Assembly: GCF_030285785.1 (NCBI RefSeq)
Contig: NZ_CP127247.1
Span: forward strand, 682,001-746,000
Length of the DNA: 64,000 nt
Direction: 5' to 3'
Origin: Parasedimentitalea psychrophila
GTDB taxonomy: Bacteria > Pseudomonadota > Alphaproteobacteria > Rhodobacterales > Rhodobacteraceae
The position numbers and the translations under genes are program-made. Shown one piece after another: positions 36,854-46,714 of this stretch. The notes beneath the pieces are model-generated. The model was not told the origin of the DNA, made no database searches, and saw only the letters and a list, made by a program, of their open reading frames with translations. Every line of letters starts with the position of its first letter. Within the stretch, counting starts at the first letter, position 1.

Positions 36854-39800
36854 CTAGTCTTCGTCGTGCTCAAAGAAACTGAAGTACGTTTTGTCTCGTA
36901 TGAAAATCCCCTTGGCGTGATCTGGATCGCATTTGAACAGCGAGTGGAGATTCTCGAGCTCGGGAACATGCGCCGCCATTTCCGCCGCACCATCACCGAA
37001 CCCTAGTCTCGAGAGGTCCTGGAAAGTGATATCCGGCACCTTGTGGATACACCAGGTACGCAAGGGTTGCGCCCAGTTCACTCCGCCCAACTTGAAATGC
37101 GAGAGATACTGCGAAGATAGAATAACTCCCATGCCGAATTGACGCCCTTCCAGTAGCAGTTTCTGAAGGACTTCGAAACCGTGCACCATGATATGATGGG
37201 CCTCGTCGACCAGCACGAAGGAATCAATGAATCGCCGCTGAATTCCGTTCCCGTCAACTTGGAAATCCGGCCGCTTTCGAGAAGGCATATACTCGTTGTA
37301 GATGAGATCCAGAAAGAGTGTGACCAGAACGTCCTGTATCTGACTTCCTGCGTTAATGCCCTTGAGATCCAACACGACCGACCGGTCAAAGAGCTCCTCA
37401 AAGCTCGAAATTTTCTCCCGGTTCGATTCAAATATTTCAAGATTTACCAGGGACCTAAGCGCCGCCGTAACGCTGTCTCCGTTTGGAACTGCTTCACCGT
37501 AAATTTCAAGAACGTCCTCGATTAATGGGAAGCCCCTACCACGGAAGCGATTGTACGCTTCGATAACGGACTGCTCGAGCTTGTTCCTCTGCACAGGTCC
37601 AATGCGATTGACCTTGCTCACCACGTCCGCAAAAAACATTGCCCTGCGAATATGGGCTTTTTTGTTGGAACCTGACGGTATCGAAAAGAAGTTCAGTGGG
37701 ATTGGCTCCTCACCGGGTGAAAGGAGCTTTCCATTGATATTCTGGACAAACGAATCCTCAACATAGTCCTGTTTGTAGTCAAAAATGAAAGTTTTAGGTG
37801 CAACACCACCGTTGCCTGTCGCAGATTGCGACAGCTGGTAGACTAACGACTGCAAAAATTGCGTTTTACCTGTACCCAGATCTCCGACGACACCCATGTT
37901 TAACTGGTTAACACGTGTATCGCTGGGATCGAAAATGAGCTTTTCGCCCTGCAGTCCTTTTCGCCACCGGCCAACTTCGATATTCAAACCGGTGAACCGG
38001 CCATCGCGGGAAGATTCTTCGTTCCGTTGTTTTCCTGCATTTCCGACTGAGGGCGTGTCTTCCAATTCGATACCGGACAGATCGTCGGATTGCACACGTT
38101 GCTCATTCGGGCTGCCGTCAGCTCCGTGAGCTGGCATCGGAACCGTGCCCGCACCGCGATCATCGTCACGAGTGATCACAGGGATATCATCTTGAACAGG
38201 CCCGACGTTCTCCTGATCTCCAATAAACTCAACAACGTCGCGGGAAATCGCCTCGATAAACTTGATCTGAATATCAGTGGGTGTATCCGAGACAATCGCT
38301 CGCCCCAGCTGAAGTGGATTAACCAATACCTGCCATGGCGCGTCAATCGACGTCCCCCTTGTTTCAATAGGTTGACCGTTTTGCGTGCTCCCCCCTGATT
38401 GAAACCAAAAGAGCGTGCCACTCGACGCCTGGAAACGAGCGTGCCCGCAAGAAATGGCCTGCAGAAAATTCCGTTCGTTCGCCAATATCCGGTTAGAGGC
38501 GACTACGTCGCCGTCTGCCCTCAATGCTAATGCGGCTTCAACAAGCGAAGTCACGGCGTTAAGGAGCAGGACATCGCTCTGGCCATTTACACGCGCGCAC
38601 AGCTGATCGAGTAACCCGTTTGAACTTTCAAGCTGACCAAGTGCCTCTCGAACTTCATTATCGTGAGAACCGGGGAAAGTACCTTCTCCACGGCGCATTT
38701 TGACCTCAACAGGGTGCATTACCACCTGGAACGCACCTTCACCTATTGGGATCGCACGCAGCGCAAGAATGTCCGCGCGGCGACGATCGCGTTGCGGTGA
38801 TGTCTCACCTGCGATTGCCTCGAGCAGCGGATTGACCGCATCCATGGGAAGAAGACAACGAATTTCACCTTCCGGTCCATCGTTTTCCCAAGATCTCAAG
38901 GCTGAAAACGAAAGGAAGAAACCGATCGCTCCAGTCGTTTGAGTGTGACCTATTGAAAGGAGAGAAGAAAGCCCGATGCCGCGCGAACCAAGCTCGCGCA
39001 AGACCAAGTCGCCACCGGAGGTGTCGATTTGCCCAAACGACTCGACGCAGTCACTCTCGAGTTGGTCTTTGAAGAGTGGTTCCATTCTGGAAATAGTTGT
39101 GTATGGCCGGGCAGTCGCAACATTCGAACCTGCATCTGTTTTTGACCGCGCCAGAAATGCGGGGCGCCATTCCCAAAGCACGAGATTTGAACCTAGGTTC
39201 GATATTTCTTTCGAAAGGGTAGCCGGGTCCATGTGGGCGTTTCCTGCAACAGTCCATTTCGCGGGCGATCGCAACAATTCTCCTCCCAGCAAGCGGCACG
39301 CGATCTCTGGATGCATACCGTCACCTCGTGGAGACTCCACGAGATTTAGGCAGCGCGCATACCCGGGAAGGCCCTTGAACCCATTGTCAGGCAATATCGG
39401 GCAATACGCTGATCTCTGGGCTCCGGCCGCTGCTCTCGTCCAAGTTACATACCGGTTCACGGGGAGGTCAGGTGCCGATCCGCCAATTTCGGAAGACTTT
39501 CCCGCCGCGACACTCGGTTCAACCAGAGGCGTTTCAAGGAACTTCAGATCAATTTGAGAGTCTTCCTCGACTTTCCACTGAAAATGAACTTGGACATTGT
39601 TAGCAGTTACTTTCTTTCCACCAGCGTTCGCTGCTTTCTCGAAAGCGGAAAATACATACTCGGGTTCAGGAATCGGCCCCTTGCGAAACGGACTATCAAA
39701 AACCCGAACCCCACCTGGGAGCCTTTCTGAAGCCCGGAAAACCTCAGCAGCAGATGCATCGATAAGTGCGAAGTCGAGCTCCCTTGAGCGCTGAACTTCT

Positions 39801-42484
39801 GATGTTGCATGTATTCCCACATTAACCTGTGTCGACAACGGATGCACCCGTAGAAAATCTCGAAGGGCGGCGGCTATTCCTCCGCCATCCAAACCTGATG
39901 CGGCGCCAACTGGAAACCGTTGGCCAAGAATAGTCCCAAGGCGAGCAGTTCCATACTTGGTCACAGCTGGTGACCCTATGAATGACCAACCCGAGAAAAG
40001 ACCATCCTTGCCTGTATCAAGTGGCATAGCCAGAAGGTAATCAGTGTCCCAGGGCGAGGGTGCAAGCTGCGGAAAACCCAGCCCATCGCAAAATCGCATT
40101 AGGTCAATTACCTCTTCCGATCGACGACTTCTGAGCGCTTCGCCCGCGGCGTTCTGCACGGACCAGGACCATCCCATGCGCAACGGGTGAAGCGGGGAAA
40201 GTAGTATACCCTCCAAGCGCCCCACAGCATCGGTCAACATCACGGAAAATGGAAAGGCAACCAGGCCACTGGGCTCATGCGGTGTACTGTACTCGAGCAA
40301 CGCTTGATAGGCACCCAAGTATCTTTGAAGACTGGAAACATCCAACGTTCGAAGATCTAGGCGGCTTGGCCATGCACCGAGCCCACCATCTAGGTTAGCA
40401 AACCTCCCGAGCTTGAGCTCATCAAAGGCCTGCCAAAAATCGTCCACAGCGTCCTGCCCACTTTGGTCGCCTTCAAATGCAATAGAGCTAGCATTGTTAC
40501 CCCATACAAAATAGCCGAGGTTTGGGTCGAAGCTGGGCTCGCGGAAGGAATGTGCATCACCCATCTTCACGGCCGAAATCCCGAGTGATCTTCGGAAATC
40601 CTCGCCTATTGCACCGGCCACGCAGCTTGCCCCAAGCCACGTCTCTATCGAGGCCCTCGGATCACGCCGAACTTCACTCTCTAGATTGCCATCAATTTCG
40701 TCAGTAACTGGGTCACCCCACGCGCATGCTGTGAACGGCGAAATGTGCGTGAGCTTTTGTTCGGGGATGAGTATCGCCGCACGTAGGTCGATCATCTCCA
40801 GAACGGTATTTGCCGCTGCAGGCATGTCCTCGCTGATGGCGAGTTCAATTTCTTCATTCTCCAGATTTTCAGTTACTAGCGCGGTTGTCCTGCCGTTCAC
40901 ATCGAGGCCAACGTGGCCGCCCGAGTTTATTAGGAGAAACCGTACCTCAGTCGTCGACTTCGCGAGCTTGAAGACAGGCAGCGAGTCCTTATCAATTGGC
41001 GCAATCTGAACTTGTCCATCCACAACGGAGTATTTTCGGGGGGAATGGACACATATCTTGTAAGATAATCCCCTCGATCTTTTTTTCTCGAGCACCAACG
41101 CTGAACCTGTTCCTGGGCATGGCAGGAGTAGCTCGACGACCTGCGCTCCCCGAAGCAAGTCCTTTGCCTCGTTGCTCAACGGGTTTACCGTCAATTGGTA
41201 AGGTTTTTGCTGCCAATTGCCCTTGGATAGTTTTATCGTGAGATCAAATGTCAGGAACGCTTCGCGGTCAATAACGATGATGTTCTGCTCAATCGCCTTA
41301 AGCGCAGAGGACATGCTGTTAACTTCGATAGCGAGCCCGTCAGTTTCGGCGGTTCCGAGGGGTAAGGCAAACCTGCCCAAGCTGACATTCCCTCCCGTTT
41401 CAACCTCGACCCCCTCTATGGACGCCACGTGGACCGGTAAAGCTAAATCAGGCACGATGGGCAAGCAGCTCACGACCCCACCTGTCACTCGGAATAGGTT
41501 GAGTTTTTCTTCCGTTTCTTTCGCTGGCGCAAAAAAAGACGTCTCCTGAGTCGTCGACCAAGCTTGCAAACTGTCTATACTTGGTGCGCCAAGGAAACAA
41601 ACCGCGAGCATCCGGTGCCCGAGGGCCGACCTAGTAACCTCGATGTTTTGCCAATGAAGTTGCGACAGGCCGTGCTGCTCATCTTCACCGAGCCTTTGCG
41701 AGCGCCTCTCCTCGTCTCGAATTTCGAAGATGGCAAGCTCGATGTCCTCCACTGCGCTCCAGCGGTTCTTGATTACTGTTGCATATTTCCGTCCATCGTG
41801 TCGGTCGGCGTATGCGCCCTTAACCAGATTGTCCGGGATTGGAAGACCGAAGGCCGTGTAGCAAGCTAGGACATCGTAGGAACTGCCAACCGATGCGTGC
41901 AGCTCGCGGATTACTGCGGGCAGATACGACAATCCCTTATCGACATGGACCCACCAAGCATCGGACCAGTTCAATTCATCGTTTCCGCTCTGCTCGTAAG
42001 CTGACGCAAGGAATGCGCATATACCTTCCAGCACAACGGTGATTCGTTCACCACTTAGAACCTTCGCACCTGCCTCCTGAAGAATTTCTGGCACCTCCGC
42101 GAGCAACCCTCCAATCGTGAGCATGGAGTTCACCACTCCGCCAACCCCCGATGGTAAGCTATCAGGGTTCAACACCCTGAATGCCTCGAGTGATTTAAGC
42201 TGCTTGAATTCGCCTTGATGGTGCACCAGAAGTGCGGCGGATTCGCTTCCATCGTCTCGGCTCCGCATTCCGATCGCGGTCTCCGGGGAAATCTCGTCCG
42301 GACCGGGCTCTGATCTGACCACGTGGGCGAAATCCAGGTCCCCTCGTCTACCACCTGCCTCCTCGGCGATAACTTGGAGTTTCGCCGTGTCCATTCCGGC
42401 TGGCAAACTTAATCGCGAGAGTCCGGGAATCTGGGCCACAGATCTTCCAATGGCAAGGGCGAGTATCTCTTTTTCTGGAGTCAT
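36854..42484 (-). CDS. DptH-like giant restriction ATPase (HerA/FtsK type) with putative nuclease motif
   Basis: 1876 residues from MTPEKEILALAIGRSVAQ at 42484, 11 nt after the preceding gene; the 69 codons upstream are discarded. The last 380 residues form a HerA/FtsK-type ATPase: NMGVVGDLGTGKTQFLQ (Walker A, about 1533-1540), KTFIFDYKQDY, FVLVDEAHHIM (Walker B, about 1756) and LLEGRQFGMGVILSSQYLSHF (sensor). The N-terminal 1500 residues have no family I can name. They contain DILALRAIPIG...VEVKMRRGE (Asp1238, Glu1260, Lys1262), which fits PD-(D/E)xK nucleases. Size, ATPase position and gene order match DptH of phosphorothioation-dependent restriction. The assignment is from architecture, not a database match. 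Confidence 0.78.
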   Translation of the reverse strand: MTPEKEILALAIGRSVAQIPGLSRLSLPAGMDTAKLQVIAEEAGGRRGDLDFAHVVRSEPGPDEISPETAIGMRSRDDGSESAALLVHHQGEFKQLKSLEAFRVLNPDSLPSGVGGVVNSMLTIGGLLAEVPEILQEAGAKVLSGERITVVLEGICAFLASAYEQSGNDELNWSDAWWVHVDKGLSYLPAVIRELHASVGSSYDVLACYTAFGLPIPDNLVKGAYADRHDGRKYATVIKNRWSAVEDIELAIFEIRDEERRSQRLGEDEQHGLSQLHWQNIEVTRSALGHRMLAVCFLGAPSIDSLQAWSTTQETSFFAPAKETEEKLNLFRVTGGVVSCLPIVPDLALPVHVASIEGVEVETGGNVSLGRFALPLGTAETDGLAIEVNSMSSALKAIEQNIIVIDREAFLTFDLTIKLSKGNWQQKPYQLTVNPLSNEAKDLLRGAQVVELLLPCPGTGSALVLEKKRSRGLSYKICVHSPRKYSVVDGQVQIAPIDKDSLPVFKLAKSTTEVRFLLINSGGHVGLDVNGRTTALVTENLENEEIELAISEDMPAAANTVLEMIDLRAAILIPEQKLTHISPFTACAWGDPVTDEIDGNLESEVRRDPRASIETWLGASCVAGAIGEDFRRSLGISAVKMGDAHSFREPSFDPNLGYFVWGNNASSIAFEGDQSGQDAVDDFWQAFDELKLGRFANLDGGLGAWPSRLDLRTLDVSSLQRYLGAYQALLEYSTPHEPSGLVAFPFSVMLTDAVGRLEGILLSPLHPLRMGWSWSVQNAAGEALRSRRSEEVIDLMRFCDGLGFPQLAPSPWDTDYLLAMPLDTGKDGLFSGWSFIGSPAVTKYGTARLGTILGQRFPVGAASGLDGGGIAAALRDFLRVHPLSTQVNVGIHATSEVQRSRELDFALIDASAAEVFRASERLPGGVRVFDSPFRKGPIPEPEYVFSAFEKAANAGGKKVTANNVQVHFQWKVEEDSQIDLKFLETPLVEPSVAAGKSSEIGGSAPDLPVNRYVTWTRAAAGAQRSAYCPILPDNGFKGLPGYARCLNLVESPRGDGMHPEIACRLLGGELLRSPAKWTVAGNAHMDPATLSKEISNLGSNLVLWEWRPAFLARSKTDAGSNVATARPYTTISRMEPLFKDQLESDCVESFGQIDTSGGDLVLRELGSRGIGLSSLLSIGHTQTTGAIGFFLSFSALRSWENDGPEGEIRCLLPMDAVNPLLEAIAGETSPQRDRRRADILALRAIPIGEGAFQVVMHPVEVKMRRGEGTFPGSHDNEVREALGQLESSNGLLDQLCARVNGQSDVLLLNAVTSLVEAALALRADGDVVASNRILANERNFLQAISCGHARFQASSGTLFWFQSGGSTQNGQPIETRGTSIDAPWQVLVNPLQLGRAIVSDTPTDIQIKFIEAISRDVVEFIGDQENVGPVQDDIPVITRDDDRGAGTVPMPAHGADGSPNEQRVQSDDLSGIELEDTPSVGNAGKQRNEESSRDGRFTGLNIEVGRWRKGLQGEKLIFDPSDTRVNQLNMGVVGDLGTGKTQFLQSLVYQLSQSATGNGGVAPKTFIFDYKQDYVEDSFVQNINGKLLSPGEEPIPLNFFSIPSGSNKKAHIRRAMFFADVVSKVNRIGPVQRNKLEQSVIEAYNRFRGRGFPLIEDVLEIYGEAVPNGDSVTAALRSLVNLEIFESNREKISSFEELFDRSVVLDLKGINAGSQIQDVLVTLFLDLIYNEYMPSRKRPDFQVDGNGIQRRFIDSFVLVDEAHHIMVHGFEVLQKLLLEGRQFGMGVILSSQYLSHFKLGGVNWAQPLRTWCIHKVPDITFQDLSRLGFGDGAAEMAAHVPELENLHSLFKCDPDHAKGIFIRDKTYFSFFEHDED

Positions 42485-42495
42485 TTTTTCAATTC

Positions 42496-44001
42496 TCAAA
42501 ATGCAACCTGTACTTCGATTGCCTCGTCTGCATCGTGGCTGCCGCGCGCGAGACCGGATGCCTCGAGTCGCCTTACGATCGAGAGATACCCTGGCCTGAG
42601 ACAGAGAGAACGAAGTGCCCGATCCACATCTGCAACACGTGTAATCCCCTGTCCCCTCACCGCGCTCAAACTGCTCATGACAACCAGCCATTCCTGACCT
42701 GGATCAACGAAGTAATATCTCCCTCGTCGCTTTAGAAGGCCATAAAGATCCGTTGCTCCCGGAGCGTCGGACCGCTCGCGAAGCGCATACATTATGGTTT
42801 CATCCACATTGTTCGCAGACCGTGAGTCCCTTGCTGCCTCGAACGCCTGAGAAATGGCGGTCTCGATCTGCAACGGACCTTTCGCTTTCGACCAGTCTCG
42901 CGCTGCCTTGACCCAGGATGTGAGGCCGTCAGGGTCATGGTCGAATTCTGCCGGGTCACTGCAACCTTCTTCGACCCATTGGCGCAGGAGGATCAATGCA
43001 GCCGTGCCTTGCTGCACCGTGGTCAGGATTTGTTCCCTTACGCTACGCTCGGAGACCCGCGCCTCATCGTTCCACCGCAGCAAAGCACGGTTCTTCGAGA
43101 GAGCAGCTCTGGATACTTCATCCGGACGATCACTCGACACGACACCAAGTACCAGAGTTCGTAAGAGATTCATTTCGAATAGAAATCCGATGCCCAAGGC
43201 ATTCCTTAGGACACATGATGTCCAGTCGACCCAACGTCGTCGTGGCATGCGCTCGATCCAACCATCCTCGCAAAGCGCGTCCCATGCAGCCACAAACCAA
43301 GAAAAAGGTGTGTCTACGCCCTTCAGCCACAGCGGTTGTTCACCCACTTGGGGATTCACTGGGCCTTTTACCGTTGAACGAACGATGTCCTCCGCCTTCT
43401 GCAGATAAAGAGGAGCACCAGCCTGCAGCGCGGTTTCAAGCCAAGTAGCGTTCCCACCCTCTGAGCTTCCAAGAGCTAGGACGAGTTTCTTCGCAGCTGA
43501 ATCATTGCCCCCGCCTAAGACATACATTCTCTCCAGAATTGACGCGTAATTAGCGGGACCGGGAGCACGCAGCAAGCCACGACGATCCTGCATGAGGGCA
43601 GTTCCTAAATTTATCGGGATCGCCGCGTAAGTTTTGGACTTGGCAGGACGAAGTGCTCGAATTTCATCAAGGAGTATCTCGGCCGCGGTCGCGGCTTCTG
43701 CTCGAGACACGTCCAGATCTTCTTGCAGGCTTTCCACCAACTTAGTCCAGCGCGCCGAGCCGCGCTTTGCACGAGTGTACCCAATATCCAGACTATTCGA
43801 GTGTGAACTATCGTAGCGATCAAACGCAACCGCATCGTGAATTTCATCCTCGGAATCCACCGCGAGTGGCGCATGATTTTCGCTACGCTCGACTAGTCCC
43901 CAAACGATCGACGAGACGAGCAGTTCGGGCATGTTCGCAAATTGCGGCCGGTTCAACCGTAGAAATGGTCCACCCACATTGTGTTCCTGATTTTCGCTCA
44001 T
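42496..44001 (-). CDS. DptG-like middle protein of the restriction operon
   Basis: 501 residues from MSENQEHNVGGPFLRLNRPQ. The start at 44001 has AGGA 5 nt upstream and follows the dptF-like stop by 7 nt; the open frame to 44163 runs back into that gene. The body is mostly helical. The C-terminus (GITRVADVDRALRSLCLRPGYLSIVRRLEASGLA) reads like a winged helix, and just before it comes GRYYFVDPGQEWLVVMSSL. No enzyme motif is visible. Position between the two ATPases equals dptG, which is about 50 residues shorter in known systems; similarity could not be tested. Confidence 0.6.
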   Translation of the reverse strand: MSENQEHNVGGPFLRLNRPQFANMPELLVSSIVWGLVERSENHAPLAVDSEDEIHDAVAFDRYDSSHSNSLDIGYTRAKRGSARWTKLVESLQEDLDVSRAEAATAAEILLDEIRALRPAKSKTYAAIPINLGTALMQDRRGLLRAPGPANYASILERMYVLGGGNDSAAKKLVLALGSSEGGNATWLETALQAGAPLYLQKAEDIVRSTVKGPVNPQVGEQPLWLKGVDTPFSWFVAAWDALCEDGWIERMPRRRWVDWTSCVLRNALGIGFLFEMNLLRTLVLGVVSSDRPDEVSRAALSKNRALLRWNDEARVSERSVREQILTTVQQGTAALILLRQWVEEGCSDPAEFDHDPDGLTSWVKAARDWSKAKGPLQIETAISQAFEAARDSRSANNVDETIMYALRERSDAPGATDLYGLLKRRGRYYFVDPGQEWLVVMSSLSAVRGQGITRVADVDRALRSLCLRPGYLSIVRRLEASGLARGSHDADEAIEVQVAF

Positions 44002-44008
44002 CAATTCC

Positions 44009-46051
44009 TCATCGTGGTCGGATGACATGGCCATCGGTGCATACGAAAATGGTGTTTCCGCCAAGCCGTGGGTTGGCCTTGGACTCCAGAGAAAGCACCC
44101 GGGCTCGCAGGCGCTCCAGACGGGGCTCAACGTGACGCAAGGAGTCGGTAAAACCAGCTCCATCTACGCGTGACAGCGCTTCCCTCATCAAATGGAAATC
44201 AAGGGTCGTTTCTGCAGCATCGCCGCTGTCACGACGGTGAATTTTTAGTAACATTCGCCCACCCACTACGGACAGTCCGATCTTGAAATCCAAAGGATCG
44301 ACCTCGATCGCTATATGTGCATCGCCAGACGCAGGAGTCGTTACCCTAGGCTTCATGACCGGCAGACGTGCTGTACCACGGGCATCTTCGCCAGACGGTG
44401 GTAAGAAAACCCTTAAAAGTGCATCACTAATGTTCTTTGCCAAATTCTCGTTGCGAAGGCCTCGCTTCAAGCAACGTTGATATTCACCCAGCACTCCCAA
44501 AAATGCCGGTTTTCCGAGGGCCAAGCCATAAAATCGAAGAAGATACTGCGAATACCAGGAGAGCAAACCTATCCGGTCGATTTCGACGTGATCACTATTC
44601 ATCGGATCAACCAGCTTGCTGACCGCGCTATCTAGAGCATCATCAAGAGGGCTCCAGGCCGCAAGCAGCCTTGGATGAACCTTGGTGAATTCGTCCGCAG
44701 ATGAATGGCCGTCAATTACCTGTACCATTACGCCCGCGAGATCACAGGATGCAGCGCGCGAAACATCCTGTAGAGGATCCGCAGACGCCATGGCTGACAT
44801 CGCGTCATTTTGTACATAAACCAATGGCTGAGACGCCACCCCAAGCGGCAATGCCGCTTTGAGGCCACCGAATAGGTTGACATGGCAACGATAATTGGCG
44901 AGCTCAACAAGGGCTTTGCACTTCTCTTTCTTGTTCCTTGCCTGCTCTACATCTTCGCTGTGCCTTCTCAGCAACTCAGCTAACTGGGCAGTTCCACCAT
45001 CAGGCGACGGTCCAATGAGCGCGAGCGAAGCAAGTCCCCAAAGGTCTCGGTAAGAGAAATTGAACCCGCCAACGATCTCGGCGCCACGGACGCATCGACA
45101 CCAACTATCGACGACTTCCTCTCTCGAAAGCATTTCCGCATTTGCTCGTATCGGATCCAAGTCGCCACCGGGCCAGTTTGACCCACTGTCCTCAAGAAAC
45201 TTCTCCGCGACTTCTTTCAATGGAAGTTCGAAAGCTGCATTCCTGGGTTTGTAGGAGCCATTGTCTTGGAGGATCGACGCAACGGGAGGCTGTTCCTGGT
45301 CACAGTCAGGCGAACTTGATTTGGGCAATGGCTCTAGAAGTGAAACATGGTCCATGAAAACGATGTGGACATCGATTTCTCGACCGGTCGGTGCGCGCAT
45401 TCGGAACGATTTGTAATCACTTGAAACAATGTCATCTGGTTCCAATCTCCAGCCTTCGAACAGCTTCTCACTGTCGAAATTCAACTCAAAGAGCAACGAG
45501 ATCAACCCGTGTGCTACATTCCCAGTCGCGTCCAGCTCGAGCGCTGCCAGTTCGCGGAGCTCACCCACCAAGACACCCCGGTTTGCGCAAACGAGCAAGT
45601 TTTCCTCGGTCTTGATGACAGTTCGAATGTCATCGAAAAGAGCAATTCTGGACTCTCCATCGGCTGGGATAGTGGCGTCATTTACCACCCTGAGCGAGCT
45701 ACCCGCCGGGGTGCTGTACATATACGTGCGCTGTGCAAAACGAGTGACAGCGCCTCGTTTTCTCGCTTCGGAATCGCGGACTACACGTGCAGCAAGGTAC
45801 GATTTTCCATTTCCCGCTCCCCCCACAAGAAAAACCATGCATGAACGATCTTCTACGTGTCCCAGACAGTTAGACACGAGGTCGTCACATGCTCTCGAAG
45901 CAAACTGTGAAACTGGCCCTTCCGGCCAATGCTGTTCTGTTTGGCGCTGCACTGGCGTGGCTGCAACTTCTGCTCCACCGAACGAACGTTCAAGGATCCA
46001 TGTCGGATAACTTGTCGTCACCTGTACAACCTCACTACTTTCCGAGGCCAT
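44009..46051 (-). CDS. DptF-like P-loop ATPase of the restriction operon
   Basis: 680 residues. The Walker A motif GGAGNGKS (77-84, Lys83) sits in MVFLVGGAGNGKSYLAARVVRD. RIALFDDI (about 136-143) is a possible Walker B, and a mostly helical C-terminal half follows. The 5' end lacks a strong ribosome site. First gene of a three-gene minus-strand operon with 7- and 11-nt gaps. Known DptF proteins are ATPases of somewhat smaller size encoded first in dptFGH, so order and fold agree. Target recognition cannot be assigned. Confidence 0.65.
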   Translation of the reverse strand: MASESSEVVQVTTSYPTWILERSFGGAEVAATPVQRQTEQHWPEGPVSQFASRACDDLVSNCLGHVEDRSCMVFLVGGAGNGKSYLAARVVRDSEARKRGAVTRFAQRTYMYSTPAGSSLRVVNDATIPADGESRIALFDDIRTVIKTEENLLVCANRGVLVGELRELAALELDATGNVAHGLISLLFELNFDSEKLFEGWRLEPDDIVSSDYKSFRMRAPTGREIDVHIVFMDHVSLLEPLPKSSSPDCDQEQPPVASILQDNGSYKPRNAAFELPLKEVAEKFLEDSGSNWPGGDLDPIRANAEMLSREEVVDSWCRCVRGAEIVGGFNFSYRDLWGLASLALIGPSPDGGTAQLAELLRRHSEDVEQARNKKEKCKALVELANYRCHVNLFGGLKAALPLGVASQPLVYVQNDAMSAMASADPLQDVSRAASCDLAGVMVQVIDGHSSADEFTKVHPRLLAAWSPLDDALDSAVSKLVDPMNSDHVEIDRIGLLSWYSQYLLRFYGLALGKPAFLGVLGEYQRCLKRGLRNENLAKNISDALLRVFLPPSGEDARGTARLPVMKPRVTTPASGDAHIAIEVDPLDFKIGLSVVGGRMLLKIHRRDSGDAAETTLDFHLMREALSRVDGAGFTDSLRHVEPRLERLRARVLSLESKANPRLGGNTIFVCTDGHVIRPR

Positions 46052-46411
46052 GTACTGGCCACAATTGGCAAGACCCCGGTTTTGCAGCGAAGTATTCGCT
46101 CACAAAGCTTGCACGTAACAGAATCCCTACGCGTACAAAGCTAACAGCAGAACAAAAACATTCAACCCCCGGCTGCACTGTCATTAGTGCATTAAAATAA
46201 TGAGTTGAAGCTTAGGGGACCGACAACCGAACTTGCGACCGGTCGGGCAGCCAGAATGGAGTATCGCACGCCCAGACCATCAGCCAATCGGGGACTTATG
46301 CTCAAAAATCAAATCGGCCCGTCGCCGGTTTTCTACCACATTTTGAGAGTTCCCGCTATATATCTCCGAACTCCAGACTCGCCTCAAAGAGGCCTAAACT
46401 GCCGCTTGCTT
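46052..46411. other. Upstream region of the restriction operon, no gene
   Basis: 360 nt, A/T-richer than the flanking core genome. It should hold the operon promoter. I see no convincing open frame, RNA or operator. Confidence 0.4.
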
Positions 46412-46687
46412 TTAATGTGTCGAGCTATTGTCTAACTGAAACGCTTTTTCTTCCGTGGGGCCACTCTCTCCTCCAAATTCAGGCAATATTTCCCTGTTCG
46501 AAGTCGCTGGTAACTGTATCTGAGCGGATTCGTCAGTTTTTGGTATTTCCTCAGGGATAGGAGACATCTGGACTTCGTTTGCTTGTTGAGGTTTTGCACT
46601 CGCCGATAATTCAACTCTTTGTTTAAGGCTTCCAAGCTGATTTTGTAGTTCTTTAAGTTCATTTCGCAGGAGCTTGAGCTCCTCCAT
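46412..46687 (-). CDS. Small coiled-coil hypothetical protein
   Basis: 91 residues from MEELKLLRNELKELQNQLGS. Residues 1-27 form leucine heptads of a short coiled coil; the rest is acidic, disordered and proline/glutamate rich. GGAG lies close upstream of the ATG at 46687; an in-frame ATG at 46714 is possible. It lies 360 nt before the restriction operon on the same strand. It may be an accessory or just island cargo. Confidence 0.45.
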   Translation of the reverse strand: MEELKLLRNELKELQNQLGSLKQRVELSASAKPQQANEVQMSPIPEEIPKTDESAQIQLPATSNREILPEFGGESGPTEEKAFQLDNSSTH

Positions 46688-46714
46688 TGCTCCGCCGCCC
46701 GATCCAAGAACCAT

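Noticed and set aside
35235-46051. Druantia type II, DISARM or BREX as identity of the defence module
   Set aside because: These also pair a methyltransferase with very large proteins, but no DUF1998 helicase, DrmA/B/C, PglZ or BrxC signature is seen. The giant protein ends in a HerA/FtsK ATPase as in DptH.
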